Positions 18,907 to 27,454 of a stretch of DNA of 64,000 nt are shown here, one piece after another (the first letter of the stretch is position 1; each line of letters begins with the position of its first letter). This DNA comes from Nitrobacter sp051912485. GTDB taxonomy: Bacteria > Pseudomonadota > Alphaproteobacteria > Rhizobiales > Xanthobacteraceae. The position numbers were made by a program, and so were the translations under genes. The notes beneath the pieces were generated by a model that made no database searches, was not told the origin of the DNA, and worked only from the letters and a program-made list of their open reading frames with translations. The stretch lies in NCBI RefSeq assembly GCF_051912485.1, contig NZ_CP196822.1:2604001-2668000 (forward strand), written 5' to 3'.

Positions 18907-18983
18907 TTAAGTCGATTTTTACTTTGACGGGTCACTGTGACGCCAGTCGGTTGTTAGGTCCCGCGTCGCCGACAGCGTCGCCT

Positions 18984-19058
18984 GAGTCAGAGTATGTGAG
19001 TCATGGTCGTGTCGCGTCGCGGGGCGTCTGCAAGGGCGCCCCGCACTAAATTTGAGTC
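18984..19058 (+). promoter_or_regulatory. Cluster of GANTC sites around the ccrM start
   Basis: Three GAGTC sites (GANTC, the CcrM target) fall at 18984-18988, 18998-19002 (touching the ATG) and 19054-19058. In Caulobacter, GANTC sites in the ccrM leader make the promoter sensitive to methylation state. The same feedback is inferred here. The IS element ends only 96 nt upstream of the ccrM ATG, so the native upstream promoter region is very short or has been displaced. Confidence 0.55.
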
Positions 19059-20133
19059 CTCGAGCTCGCGTATCATCATTGGCGACTGCGTCGCCGAGAT
19101 GTCGAAGCTTCCATCCGGATCGGTCGATCTGGTATTTGCGGATCCGCCCTACAATCTGCAGCTCAAGGGCGAACTCAAGCGTCCCGACGAATCGCACGTC
19201 GATGCGGTGAACAATGACTGGGACAAGTTCTCGTCTTTCGCTGCTTACGACGATTTCACCCGCGCCTGGCTGCTCGCATGCCGCCGCGCCATGAAGCCAT
19301 CAGCCACCATCTGGGTGATCGGCTCCTATCACAACATCTTCCGCGTCGGCGCGATCATGCAGGATCTCGGCTTCTGGGTCCTCAACGACATCGTGTGGCG
19401 CAAGACCAATCCGATGCCGAACTTCCGCGGCCGCCGCTTCACCAACGCGCACGAGACCATGATCTGGGCCGCACGCGACGAGAACGCAAAGGGCTACACC
19501 TTCAACTACGAGGCGCTGAAGGCCGCTAACGAGGATGTGCAGGCGCGCTCGGACTGGCTGATTCCGCTGTGCACCGGCGACGAACGACTGAAGGGCGCGG
19601 ACGGCAAGAAGGTTCACCCGACCCAGAAGCCCGAAGGCCTGCTGGCACGGGTGCTGCTGTCGTCGTCACGACCGGGCGATCTCGTGATCGATCCCTTCAA
19701 CGGCACCGGCACCACCGGCGCGGTCGCCAAGCGGCTCGGCCGCAGTTACATCGGCTTCGAGCGCGACCGGACTTACGCCGCCGCCGCCGAGAAACGCATC
19801 GCAGCCATCGAACCGCTGCCGGAAGCGACGTTGGCCCCATTCATGACCGCGCGCGACGCGCCCCGCGTGGCGTTCTCTGAGCTGATCGAGCGCGGCATGA
19901 TCTCGCCCGGCGCAAAACTCGTCGATGCGAAGAAGCGTCATGGTGCGCTGGTGCGGGCCGACGGCGCCATCATGCTCGGCGACAAGGTCGGATCGATTCA
20001 CCGCATCGGCGCGGTGGCGCAAGGCGCGGGCGCCTGCAACGGCTGGACCTATTGGCACATCGAAACCAGCAAAGGTCTCAGGCTGATCGATGAACTGCGG
20101 GCCGAAATCCGCAGCCAGATGGCGGCCGGCTGA
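19003..20133 (+). CDS. ccrM: CcrM-type adenine DNA methyltransferase (GANTC)
   Basis: A cell-cycle regulated beta-class N6-adenine methylase. The catalytic motif is VFADPPYNLQL (DPPY at residues 47-50) and the SAM motif is DPFNGTGTTGAVAKRLGR (FNGTG at 232-236), in the beta order. The sequence VWRKTNPMPNFRGRRFTNAH is typical of CcrM. The C-terminal ~90 residues carry the extra domain ending GWTYWHIETSKGLRLIDELR, which binds DNA in CcrM. The length of 376 residues fits, with a basic N-terminal extension of ~20 residues. There is no companion restriction gene, consistent with a solitary regulatory methylase. Confidence 0.95.
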   Translation: MVVSRRGASARAPRTKFESSSSRIIIGDCVAEMSKLPSGSVDLVFADPPYNLQLKGELKRPDESHVDAVNNDWDKFSSFAAYDDFTRAWLLACRRAMKPSATIWVIGSYHNIFRVGAIMQDLGFWVLNDIVWRKTNPMPNFRGRRFTNAHETMIWAARDENAKGYTFNYEALKAANEDVQARSDWLIPLCTGDERLKGADGKKVHPTQKPEGLLARVLLSSSRPGDLVIDPFNGTGTTGAVAKRLGRSYIGFERDRTYAAAAEKRIAAIEPLPEATLAPFMTARDAPRVAFSELIERGMISPGAKLVDAKKRHGALVRADGAIMLGDKVGSIHRIGAVAQGAGACNGWTYWHIETSKGLRLIDELRAEIRSQMAAG

Positions 20134-20310
20134 GACGTTCCATCGACTTCCGACGTAACGGCGGACGGCTGTGCAACCAACGCACGGCGGATCACCAAAC
20201 TCGCCGGTTGCATTGATCAGAAAATCCAAGCATGGCAGGGCGTCCGCGGACATCCGCCCGCGTCCCAATTCAAGCCGCATCCCATCCAAGAACGAACAGT
20301 GGAGTTTTTG

Positions 20311-20997
20311 ATGATCAAGTTCTATTTCAATGGCGCGCCGAACCCGAACAAGGTCGCGCTGTTTCTGGAAGAAGCCGGCCTGCCCTTCGAACTCGTGCCG
20401 GTCGATACCCGCAAGGGCGACCAGTTCAAGCCCGAATTTTTGAAGGTGAATCCGAACGGCAAGGTACCGGCGATCGACGACGATGGCGTGTTCGTGTTCG
20501 ACAGCAATGCCATCCTTCTTTACCTCGGTGAAAAGACCGGCAAATTCATACCGGAGAACAAGCCCGCCAATCGCGCGCAGCTGCTATCGTGGATGATGTT
20601 CATCGCAAGTGGTCTCGGGCCCTATTCCGGCCAGGCTGTGCATTTCAAGGATTACGCGCCGAAAGGCATGGACTACGCGGTTAACCGCTACCAGTACGAA
20701 GCACACCGTCACTACAAGGTGCTCGACGATCACCTCGCCAACAACCGCTACATGGTCGGCGACACCTACACGATCGTCGACATGGCGTTCTGGGGCTGGG
20801 CGCGCATGGCGCCGCGCATCATCGGCGAGAGCGGCATCGCCAAATACCCGAACTTCAAGCGGCTGCTCGACGAGGTCTCGGCGCGCCCGGCCGCGGCCAG
20901 AGCGAGCGTTTTGAAGGACAAGTTCACCTTCAAGACCGAGAACGACGACGAAGCCAAGGGCTTCCTCTACCGTCACATGACGACGCAAGTCGCCTGA
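20311..20997 (+). CDS. Glutathione S-transferase family protein
   Basis: A 228-residue cytosolic GST-fold protein. The N-terminal thioredoxin-like domain begins MIKFYFNGAPNPNKVALFLEEAG, with the glutathione site NPNGKVPAIDDDG and FDSNAILLYLGEK. The all-helical C-terminal domain follows, with NRYMVGDTYTIVDMAFWGWA. This resembles the YfcG/Ure2-like nucleophilic GSTs. GGAG lies 6 nt before the ATG at 20311 and decides against a GTG at 20299. A hairpin terminator follows. The substrate is unknown. Confidence 0.92.
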   Translation: MIKFYFNGAPNPNKVALFLEEAGLPFELVPVDTRKGDQFKPEFLKVNPNGKVPAIDDDGVFVFDSNAILLYLGEKTGKFIPENKPANRAQLLSWMMFIASGLGPYSGQAVHFKDYAPKGMDYAVNRYQYEAHRHYKVLDDHLANNRYMVGDTYTIVDMAFWGWARMAPRIIGESGIAKYPNFKRLLDEVSARPAAARASVLKDKFTFKTENDDEAKGFLYRHMTTQVA

Positions 20998-21020
20998 TCG
21001 CCTTTCATCTTCGAGAGCGA

Positions 21021-21050
21021 GGCCCTTCGGCTCACGTCGGAGGGTCTTTT
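21021..21050 (+). terminator. Rho-independent terminator after the GST gene
   Basis: The arms GGCCCTTCGG (21021-21030) and TCGGAGGGTC (21037-21046) can pair with a few G-U wobbles around a 6-nt loop, followed by TTTT. It lies 23 nt after the GST stop codon. Confidence 0.65.
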
Positions 21051-21082
21051 GCTTGCGCGCGGGCAATGTAGCCGTCACGACG

Positions 21083-22327
21083 TCAGATTTTTCCGCCTGT
21101 TTTTGATTGAGCAAGATCTTGTCCGAAAACCGGTTTCCCCTTTGCGCTGGCGCGGCCCTTCGGGTCGGGATCATGCTCTAACCCATGCGCGATGACCTTG
21201 CGCATCAGATTGGGCAACGCTTCATCCATCAGCGTTGCGATCGGCACCCAGCGCATACCCTTGGGCGCGCGCGTGCGCGCAGCAGCGGTCGCAGTGTAGA
21301 CCGCAAGTTCCAGCGGAAAATGCGTGAAAACATGCATGACCGTGCCGGCCTGGCGCCGCCAGCGCAAGGCGCTCCCGAGGTAGGGCGCCTGCTGCAGGGC
21401 GGTCGCGTCATCCTGAGCGGCGAGCCAGTCCGACGTTGGCACTTCCGTCATGCCGCCGAGAAGGCCTTTTGCCGGCCGCGTGCGAACCAGCAGTTCATCG
21501 CCGCGCGTCACCACGAAGGCCGCGCCGCGCCGCAATTCGCCGGCCTTCTTCTTCGCCTTGCGCGGAAACGTCTCCTGATCGCTACGTAGCCGCGCAGCAC
21601 ACTCTTCGTTGAACGGACACAGCGCGCAGGCCGGCTTCTTCGGCGTGCAAATGGTGGCGCCAAGATCCATCAGCGCCTGCGCGGAATCTCCGGCGCGGCA
21701 CTTGCCGTCGCGACCGGCGCGTGTCTTCACGTCGCCAGCGCGGCTCTCGCCGAGCAGCGTCGCGGCAAGCGTCTGAATGTGCGGCTTCGCTTTCGGTAGC
21801 GGTTCGTCTACCGCGAACAGCCGAGACACCACGCGCTCGATATTGCCGTCCACCGGCATGGTGCGGCGGCCGAACGCGATCGCCGCGATCGCCGCCGCTG
21901 TGTAAGCACCGATCCCCGGTAGTGCGCGCAAGCCCTCTTCCGTATCGGGAAACGTGCCGCCGTGATCGCGCAGCACCACCACCGCGCAGGCGTGGAGATT
22001 GCGCGCGCGCGAATAGTAGCCGAGCCCGGCCCACATCCGTAAGATATCGTCGAGCGACGCGCGCGCCATCGCGTCAACGTCCGGCCAGCGCGCCAGGAAC
22101 TTTTCGAAATAAGGACCGACCGCCTTCACGGTGGTCTGCTGCAGCATGATCTCGGACAGCCAGACCCGATAGGGATCCGCGGCCTCGCCGGGCAGCGCGC
22201 GCCACGGCAGGCGGCGACGGTTCCGGTCGTACCAGGCGAGCAGGAGTCCGGACCTATCCAGCGACCGCGGCGTGGCGGCGGTGGTCGGCGGTTTCTTTCG
22301 CTTGTTGGCCGCACCTGCTAGAGTCAT
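21083..22327 (-). CDS. mutY: A/G-specific adenine DNA glycosylase
   Basis: It removes adenine mispaired with 8-oxoguanine. Visible features are the catalytic Glu59 in WLSEIMLQQTTV, the helix-hairpin-helix LPGIGAYTA (136-144), catalytic Asp160 in PVDGNIERV, and 4Fe-4S cysteines 227, 234, 237 and 243 in ICTPKKPACALCPFNEEC. The C-terminal NUDIX-like domain recognises 8-oxoG. Two oddities: residues 196-214 hold a triplicated RAG motif (RAGDVKT/RAGRDGKC/RAGD) where relatives are shorter, and the last ~30 residues are encoded by a palindromic repeat. It is head-to-head with the dciA-like gene. Confidence 0.95.
   Translation of the reverse strand: MTLAGAANKRKKPPTTAATPRSLDRSGLLLAWYDRNRRRLPWRALPGEAADPYRVWLSEIMLQQTTVKAVGPYFEKFLARWPDVDAMARASLDDILRMWAGLGYYSRARNLHACAVVVLRDHGGTFPDTEEGLRALPGIGAYTAAAIAAIAFGRRTMPVDGNIERVVSRLFAVDEPLPKAKPHIQTLAATLLGESRAGDVKTRAGRDGKCRAGDSAQALMDLGATICTPKKPACALCPFNEECAARLRSDQETFPRKAKKKAGELRRGAAFVVTRGDELLVRTRPAKGLLGGMTEVPTSDWLAAQDDATALQQAPYLGSALRWRRQAGTVMHVFTHFPLELAVYTATAAARTRAPKGMRWVPIATLMDEALPNLMRKVIAHGLEHDPDPKGRASAKGKPVFGQDLAQSKTGGKI
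21109..21178. repeat. Palindromic repeat, CATGATC/CCGGTTTTCCG type, inside the mutY 3' end
   Basis: The outer arms GAGCAAGATC (21109-21118) and GATCATGCTC (21169-21178) are inverted with one mismatch, and the core contains CGAAAACCGGTTTCC. It belongs to the same family as the element at 58604-58650 (GCATGATC arms, GGAAAAGTGTG-CGGTTTTCCG core). It lies wholly inside the mutY reading frame and encodes part of the MutY tail. Confidence 0.7.
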
Positions 22328-22355
22328 GCCCTTATCTATTGCAAAGCGTCAGTGC

Positions 22356-22835
22356 ATGTCCAAGCCCGGTCCGATCTCGGCCAAGCCGCTCTCCGCCCTG
22401 CTCGGCGATGTCTTCTCAGACGCTTATGCGCGGCAAGGATTCGCGACGCGCGAACTGGTGACGCGGTGGGCGGAGATCGCCGGGGCCGAGATCGCCAAGC
22501 ATTCCGAACCGATGAAAATCCAGTGGCCTCGCCCCGTCGAAGGGCAGCCGCAGGAACCGGCGACGCTGGTGCTGCGGGTCGAAGGCCCGGTGGCGCTCGA
22601 AATCCAGCATTCCTCCGATGTCATTCTGCAGCGGGTCAACCGCTTCTTCGGCTGGAACGCGGTCGGCCGGCTGGCATTGCGGCAAGCACCCCTGTCGCGC
22701 AAGACCTTGCGAAAGGCCACCCAGCAGCCGGACGAGGCGGATGTCGCCAGGGTCGCCGAAACGCTGTCATCGATCGGGGACGACGATCTGCGCGACGCCC
22801 TGGCGCGGCTCGGCGCCTCAATCAAGCGAAATTGA
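22356..22835 (+). CDS. DUF721 (DciA-like) protein
   Basis: This 159-residue protein begins MSKPGPISAKPLSALLGDVF and contains the DUF721 core: FATRELVTRWAEIAGAEIAKHSEP, LVLRVEGPVALEIQHSSDVILQRVN split over the middle, and FFGWNAVGRLALRQ. DUF721/DciA proteins load the replicative helicase in bacteria without DnaC; that role is inferred from the family. An ATG at 22326 would add 10 residues and make its start overlap the mutY start; 22356 matches the usual N-terminus. It is divergent from mutY with almost no intergenic space. Confidence 0.85.
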   Translation: MSKPGPISAKPLSALLGDVFSDAYARQGFATRELVTRWAEIAGAEIAKHSEPMKIQWPRPVEGQPQEPATLVLRVEGPVALEIQHSSDVILQRVNRFFGWNAVGRLALRQAPLSRKTLRKATQQPDEADVARVAETLSSIGDDDLRDALARLGASIKRN

Positions 22836-22965
22836 CGCGACTGTTGCGCCGGCCGCCGAGAGCGCGCCATTGCCACAATTCTGGTTTCAAGCTAGCGAAC
22901 ATCTGGTTCGAGCTAGCGAACAAATGTGTTTTCAGGCGCGCTCGCGCCGTTTCGGGAGCAGACCC

Positions 22966-23628
22966 TTGATCATCACGCGCCGCGCCTTCAATGCCGCCCT
23001 CTCGCTGAGCGGGCTCGCCGCCTTTGCAGGCCTTTCGCCCTGGCGCCTGATCGGCGAGGCCATGGCCCAGAGCGCTACTGCCGCAGAGGTTGCCAAACCG
23101 GTCTCGCTGCCGGACATGGCGCTCGGCCCCAAGGACGCTACCGTCACCATCACCGAATACGCCTCGATGACCTGCCCGCATTGCGCGCGCTTTGCGGAAG
23201 ACGTGTTCCCGAAAATCAAGGCGGCCTATATCGACACCAACAAGGTCCGCTATGTGTTCCGGGAATTCCCGCTCGACATCAAAGCCGCCGCGGGCTCGAT
23301 GCTGGCGCGCTGCATCGCCAAGGACGATGCGGGAAAATACTTCGCCGTCATCGACACGCTGTTCAAGTCGCAGGATGTCTGGACCGGACAGAAGACCACC
23401 GAATCGCTGAAATTGATCGGCAAACAGGCGGGCCTCAGCGGACAGGAGGTCGAAACCTGCCTGAAGGATCAGGCCCTGCTCGACAAGATCGCGGCGGACC
23501 AGAAGTACGCCAACGAGGTTTTGAAGGTGAATTCGACACCGACATTCTTCATCAACGGCGACATGGTGAAGGGCGAAACCTCGTTCGAGGAATTCAAAAA
23601 GAAGATCGATCCCCTATTGAAAGCCTGA
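22966..23628 (+). CDS. DsbA-family thiol:disulfide oxidoreductase with Tat-like signal
   Basis: A periplasmic thioredoxin-fold oxidoreductase of about 220 residues. From a TTG start at 22966, which has GGGAG 9 nt upstream, the protein begins MIITRRAFNAALSLSGLAAF, a signal peptide with a twin-arginine motif (TRRAF). The active site is SMTCPHCARF (Cys70-Cys73), and the cis-proline loop is NSTPTFFING. The next candidate start, ATG at 22924, adds 14 residues before the signal. It probably oxidises or isomerises thiols of exported proteins; the partner is not evident. Confidence 0.88.
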   Translation: MIITRRAFNAALSLSGLAAFAGLSPWRLIGEAMAQSATAAEVAKPVSLPDMALGPKDATVTITEYASMTCPHCARFAEDVFPKIKAAYIDTNKVRYVFREFPLDIKAAAGSMLARCIAKDDAGKYFAVIDTLFKSQDVWTGQKTTESLKLIGKQAGLSGQEVETCLKDQALLDKIAADQKYANEVLKVNSTPTFFINGDMVKGETSFEEFKKKIDPLLKA

Positions 23629-23872
23629 TGACTCGGCCTCTTCATGACCAGCGCACAGGACGCGGGAACTTTCCACAATATCCCGCGTGATCGACCCGAT
23701 GTTCTGCATAACTCCCGCAAAAGCCTCTGGAAAAGCCCGCCCGCGCGGTTGCCCTGATGCACCGCTCTCGCCATTGTCGAACCTCGAGGTGCGCGACTCA
23801 GGGCTGCCGCAATACTGCGTATGGTATTGTAACTGCGGGCTGATCGCGTCTTGCTAGCAGAGCAGAGTGCCC

Positions 23873-26800
23873 ATGAAACTCACGCGCCTTCGCCTTCACG
23901 GTTTCAAGTCGTTCGTCGAACCCACCGATTTCGTGATCGAGCCGGGTCTCACCGGCGTGGTCGGGCCGAACGGCTGCGGCAAGTCCAATCTGGTCGAGGC
24001 GCTGCGCTGGGCGATGGGCGAAACCTCGCACAAGTCGCTGCGTGCCTCCGACATGGACGCGGTGATCTTCGCAGGCTCAGGCAACCGTCCGGCGCGCAAC
24101 CACGCCGAAGTGGTGATGTCGATCGACAACACCGATCGCTCCGCGCCGTCGGCTGTCAACGATTCCGAGACGCTGGAGATTTCGCGCCGGATCGAGCGCG
24201 AGGCGGGATCGGTGTATCGCATCAACGGCCGTGACGTTCGTGCGCGGGACGTGCAGATCCTGTTCGCCGACGCCGCAACCGGCGCACGCTCGCCGGCGCT
24301 GGTGCACCAGGGCAAGATCGGCGAAATCATTCAGGCCAAACCCGAACAGCGCCGCCGCGTGCTGGAAGACGCCGCGGGCGTCGCCGGCCTACATGCGCGC
24401 CGTCACGAGGCCGAGTTACGGTTGAAGGCCGCCGAAACCAATCTCACCCGCGTCGAGGATGTGATCGGCCAGCTCGCCGGCCAGATGGAAGGCCTCAAGA
24501 AACAGGCGCGGCAAGCGATCCGCTATCGCGACGTCGCTGCGAAAGTGCGCAAGGCCGAGGCCATGCTATTCCACCTGCGCTGGCTGGAAGCGCAGGCCGA
24601 GGTGACGGAAGCCGCCAGAACCCACGACCTCAATATCCGCGAACTGGCCGAACGCACCCGCGAACAGGCGGAACACGCCCGCCTCCAGGCGGAGCGCGCC
24701 TCCGAACTGCCCGCGCTGCGCGAGGCGGAAGCCCGCGCCGCGGCGGGATTACAGCGCCTCACCAGCGCGCGGGAAACGCTCGACCGCGAGGAGGAGCGCG
24801 CAAAGGAGCGCGCCGCCGAGCTCGATCGCAGGCTGACGCAGCTTGCATCCGACATCGAGCGTGAGCAGCGGCAATCCTCCGATGCCGACGACGCCTTGCG
24901 GCGTCTCGATGCCGAGGACGTCGAGCTGAAGGACGAGATCAAGTCGCGCGTCGAGACGCGCAGCGGCGTCGACGAACGGGCGGCGGAGGCGGAAGCGACG
25001 CTCGCCGCGACCGAAGCTACCTTTGCCGAGTTGACGCGGGCGCTGGCCGACCTCACCGCCAAGCGTAACCAGCTTGAATCGAATGTGCGGACCCATCGCG
25101 ACCGTCTCGCGCGCATCGATCAGGACATCGCCGGCGTCCAGCGTGAAACCGAAGCGTTGACGCAGCAGACCAGCGGTTTCGGCGATCTCGATGCACTGAC
25201 CGCGGCGATCGACGGGGCGCAGCAGGCACTGGCGAACTCGGAAAGCCTGAGCCGCGAACGCGAGGCCGAGCATGCCGCCGCGCGAGGGCAGCTCGACACC
25301 GCCCGCTCCGGCGTCGAAGCGGCGCGCGGACCGCTGCAGGAAGCCGACAAGCGCGCGCAGCGGCTCGAGACCGAAGCCAAGACCATCGCCAAGATTCTCA
25401 ACGGCGAAAGCAAAAACCTGTGGCCGCCGATTATCGACGGCATCAGCGTCGACAAAGGTTACGAGAAGGCGATCGGCGCCGTGCTCGGCGACGACCTCGA
25501 CGCACCGGTGGACCAGTCCGCGCCGATGCGCTGGACCGGCACGACCGTCACCGCTGACGATCCGGCGCTGCCCGAAGGCGTGGAAACTCTTGCAACCCAT
25601 GTGCAGGCGCCGCCGGAACTGGCGCGCCGCCTTGCCCAGATCGGCGTCGTCGCCAGGGATCGCGGCGCAGAGTTGGTTGCACATTTGAAGACCGGCCAGC
25701 GGCTGGTGTCGCTCGAAGGCGACGTCTGGCGCTGGGACGGCTTTGTGACCGCGGCCCACGCGCCGACCGGCGCGGCGCGCCGTCTCGCCGAGCGCGCGCG
25801 GCTGGCCGATATCGAGAGCGAGATCGAGCGCGCGCGCACCGAAGTCGTCGAGCGGCGGCAGGCGCTGGAAACGGCCCAGCAGGTAGTCACCGCCGCCGGT
25901 CAGGCCGTCACCGCCGCCGCTTCGGCCGAAGGCGAGGCGCGCAATGCATGGCGCGCGGCGCAACGCGAGGTCGATGCCGCGCGCGAACGTCATGCGAGCG
26001 CTGAGCGAGAGATCAACCGCCATGCGGCGCGCCGCTCGGCACTGACCGAGGCGCACAACCGCCTGACCAACGATCGCCTTGAGGCCGCCGCCGCCTACGA
26101 GGCCGCGACGGCCGCGCTTGGAGAGCTGCCACCGAGCCTCGATACCGAAACGAAACTCGGCGAGGTGCGGACCGAGATCGACGGTCATCGCCGGCTCGCC
26201 GCGCAGGTGCGCGCTGAAGCTCAGGCGCTGGCGCGCGAAGCCGAACTCGCCGATCGCCGCTTGCAGGCGATCACGGCGGAGCGCAATGAATGGCAGGCCC
26301 GCAGGCAGAGCGCGGCCTCGCAGATCTCGACCATCGAGGCGCGCGTCACCGAGGTAAGGGCCGAACGCGCCGACCTCGACAACGCACCGGCGCTGTTCGC
26401 CGAGAAGCGCAGCGCCGTCATCAGCGAGATCGAGCACGCCGAGAAGGATCGGCGCGACGCGGCCGACGCGCTCGCCGCTGCCGAAGCCGTGATGGCGGAA
26501 ACCGATCGTGCCGCGAAAATCTCGCTGGAGGCGCTGTCGAACGCGCGCGAAGCCGCCGCACGCGCCGAGGAACGCATGGACGGCAGCAAGCGCCGTCTCG
26601 AGGATACCGAACGGGAAATCCGCGACATGCTCGAGGTCGAGCCCGGCGCGGTGGCCTCTCTGGCCGAGGTTCAGGACGGTGTCGAACTGCCTCCGCTGCC
26701 GGAAATCGAGGCGGATCTCGAAAAGCTGCGCCGTGATCGTGATCGCCTCGGCGCCGTTAACCTGCGCGCCGAGGAGGAACTCCGCGAGGTCGAGACCCAG

Positions 26801-27379
26801 CACGGCTCGCTCGCCACCGAGCGCGACGACCTCGTCGAAGCCATCAAGAAGCTGCGCACCGGAATCCAGAGCCTCAACCGCGAGGCGCGCGAGCGGCTTT
26901 TGACCTCGTTCGAGACGGTCAACGCCCACTTCAAGCGGCTGTTCACCGAGTTGTTCGGCGGCGGCGAGGCCGCTCTGCATCTGATCGAGAGCGACGATCC
27001 GCTGGAAGCGGGCCTCGAGATCATCGCCAAGCCGCCGGGCAAGAAGCCGCAGACGCTGTCGCTGCTTTCGGGCGGCGAGCAGGCGCTGACGGCGCTGGCG
27101 CTGATCTTCGCGGTGTTCCTCACCAATCCGTCTCCGATCTGCGTGCTGGACGAAGTCGACGCGCCGCTCGACGACCACAACGTCGAACGGTTCTGCAACC
27201 TCCTGCACGAGATGACATCGTCCACCGAGACGCGCTTCATCATCATCACCCACAATCCGATCACCATGGCGCGGATGAACCGGCTGTTCGGCGTCACCAT
27301 GGCCGAGCGCGGCGTCTCGCAACTGGTGTCGGTCGATCTCGAAGATGCGGTGAAGATTCTCGACCAGAACGTGGCGTGA
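23873..27379 (+). CDS. smc: Chromosome segregation ATPase SMC
   Basis: SMC is the DNA-entrapping subunit of bacterial condensin. Of 1168 residues, the N-terminal head has Walker A GPNGCGKSNL (31-40). A long Ala/Glu/Arg-rich coiled coil runs to the hinge at about 506-637 (starting near ESKNLWPPIIDGIS). The second coil leads to the C-terminal head, with signature LSGGEQALTALALIFA (~1064) and Walker B ICVLDEVDAPLDDHN (~1088). The ATG at 23873 is preferred to a GTG at 23867. The 244-nt gap upstream contains an inverted repeat CGCGGGA/TCCCGCG (23661-23687). No scpA or scpB is in the window. Confidence 0.97.
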   Translation: MKLTRLRLHGFKSFVEPTDFVIEPGLTGVVGPNGCGKSNLVEALRWAMGETSHKSLRASDMDAVIFAGSGNRPARNHAEVVMSIDNTDRSAPSAVNDSETLEISRRIEREAGSVYRINGRDVRARDVQILFADAATGARSPALVHQGKIGEIIQAKPEQRRRVLEDAAGVAGLHARRHEAELRLKAAETNLTRVEDVIGQLAGQMEGLKKQARQAIRYRDVAAKVRKAEAMLFHLRWLEAQAEVTEAARTHDLNIRELAERTREQAEHARLQAERASELPALREAEARAAAGLQRLTSARETLDREEERAKERAAELDRRLTQLASDIEREQRQSSDADDALRRLDAEDVELKDEIKSRVETRSGVDERAAEAEATLAATEATFAELTRALADLTAKRNQLESNVRTHRDRLARIDQDIAGVQRETEALTQQTSGFGDLDALTAAIDGAQQALANSESLSREREAEHAAARGQLDTARSGVEAARGPLQEADKRAQRLETEAKTIAKILNGESKNLWPPIIDGISVDKGYEKAIGAVLGDDLDAPVDQSAPMRWTGTTVTADDPALPEGVETLATHVQAPPELARRLAQIGVVARDRGAELVAHLKTGQRLVSLEGDVWRWDGFVTAAHAPTGAARRLAERARLADIESEIERARTEVVERRQALETAQQVVTAAGQAVTAAASAEGEARNAWRAAQREVDAARERHASAEREINRHAARRSALTEAHNRLTNDRLEAAAAYEAATAALGELPPSLDTETKLGEVRTEIDGHRRLAAQVRAEAQALAREAELADRRLQAITAERNEWQARRQSAASQISTIEARVTEVRAERADLDNAPALFAEKRSAVISEIEHAEKDRRDAADALAAAEAVMAETDRAAKISLEALSNAREAAARAEERMDGSKRRLEDTEREIRDMLEVEPGAVASLAEVQDGVELPPLPEIEADLEKLRRDRDRLGAVNLRAEEELREVETQHGSLATERDDLVEAIKKLRTGIQSLNREARERLLTSFETVNAHFKRLFTELFGGGEAALHLIESDDPLEAGLEIIAKPPGKKPQTLSLLSGGEQALTALALIFAVFLTNPSPICVLDEVDAPLDDHNVERFCNLLHEMTSSTETRFIIITHNPITMARMNRLFGVTMAERGVSQLVSVDLEDAVKILDQNVA

Positions 27380-27454
27380 TTTTCTATTCCCCTTCCCTTG
27401 CGGGAGAAAATGTCCGAGATGCGAAGCATTGAGGTCGGGTGAAAGAAGATCACG

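Noticed and set aside
23661..23687. CGCGGGA/TCCCGCG inverted repeat after the dsbA-like gene as a terminator
   Set aside because: The 13-nt loop and the lack of a T-run make a rho-independent terminator unconvincing.
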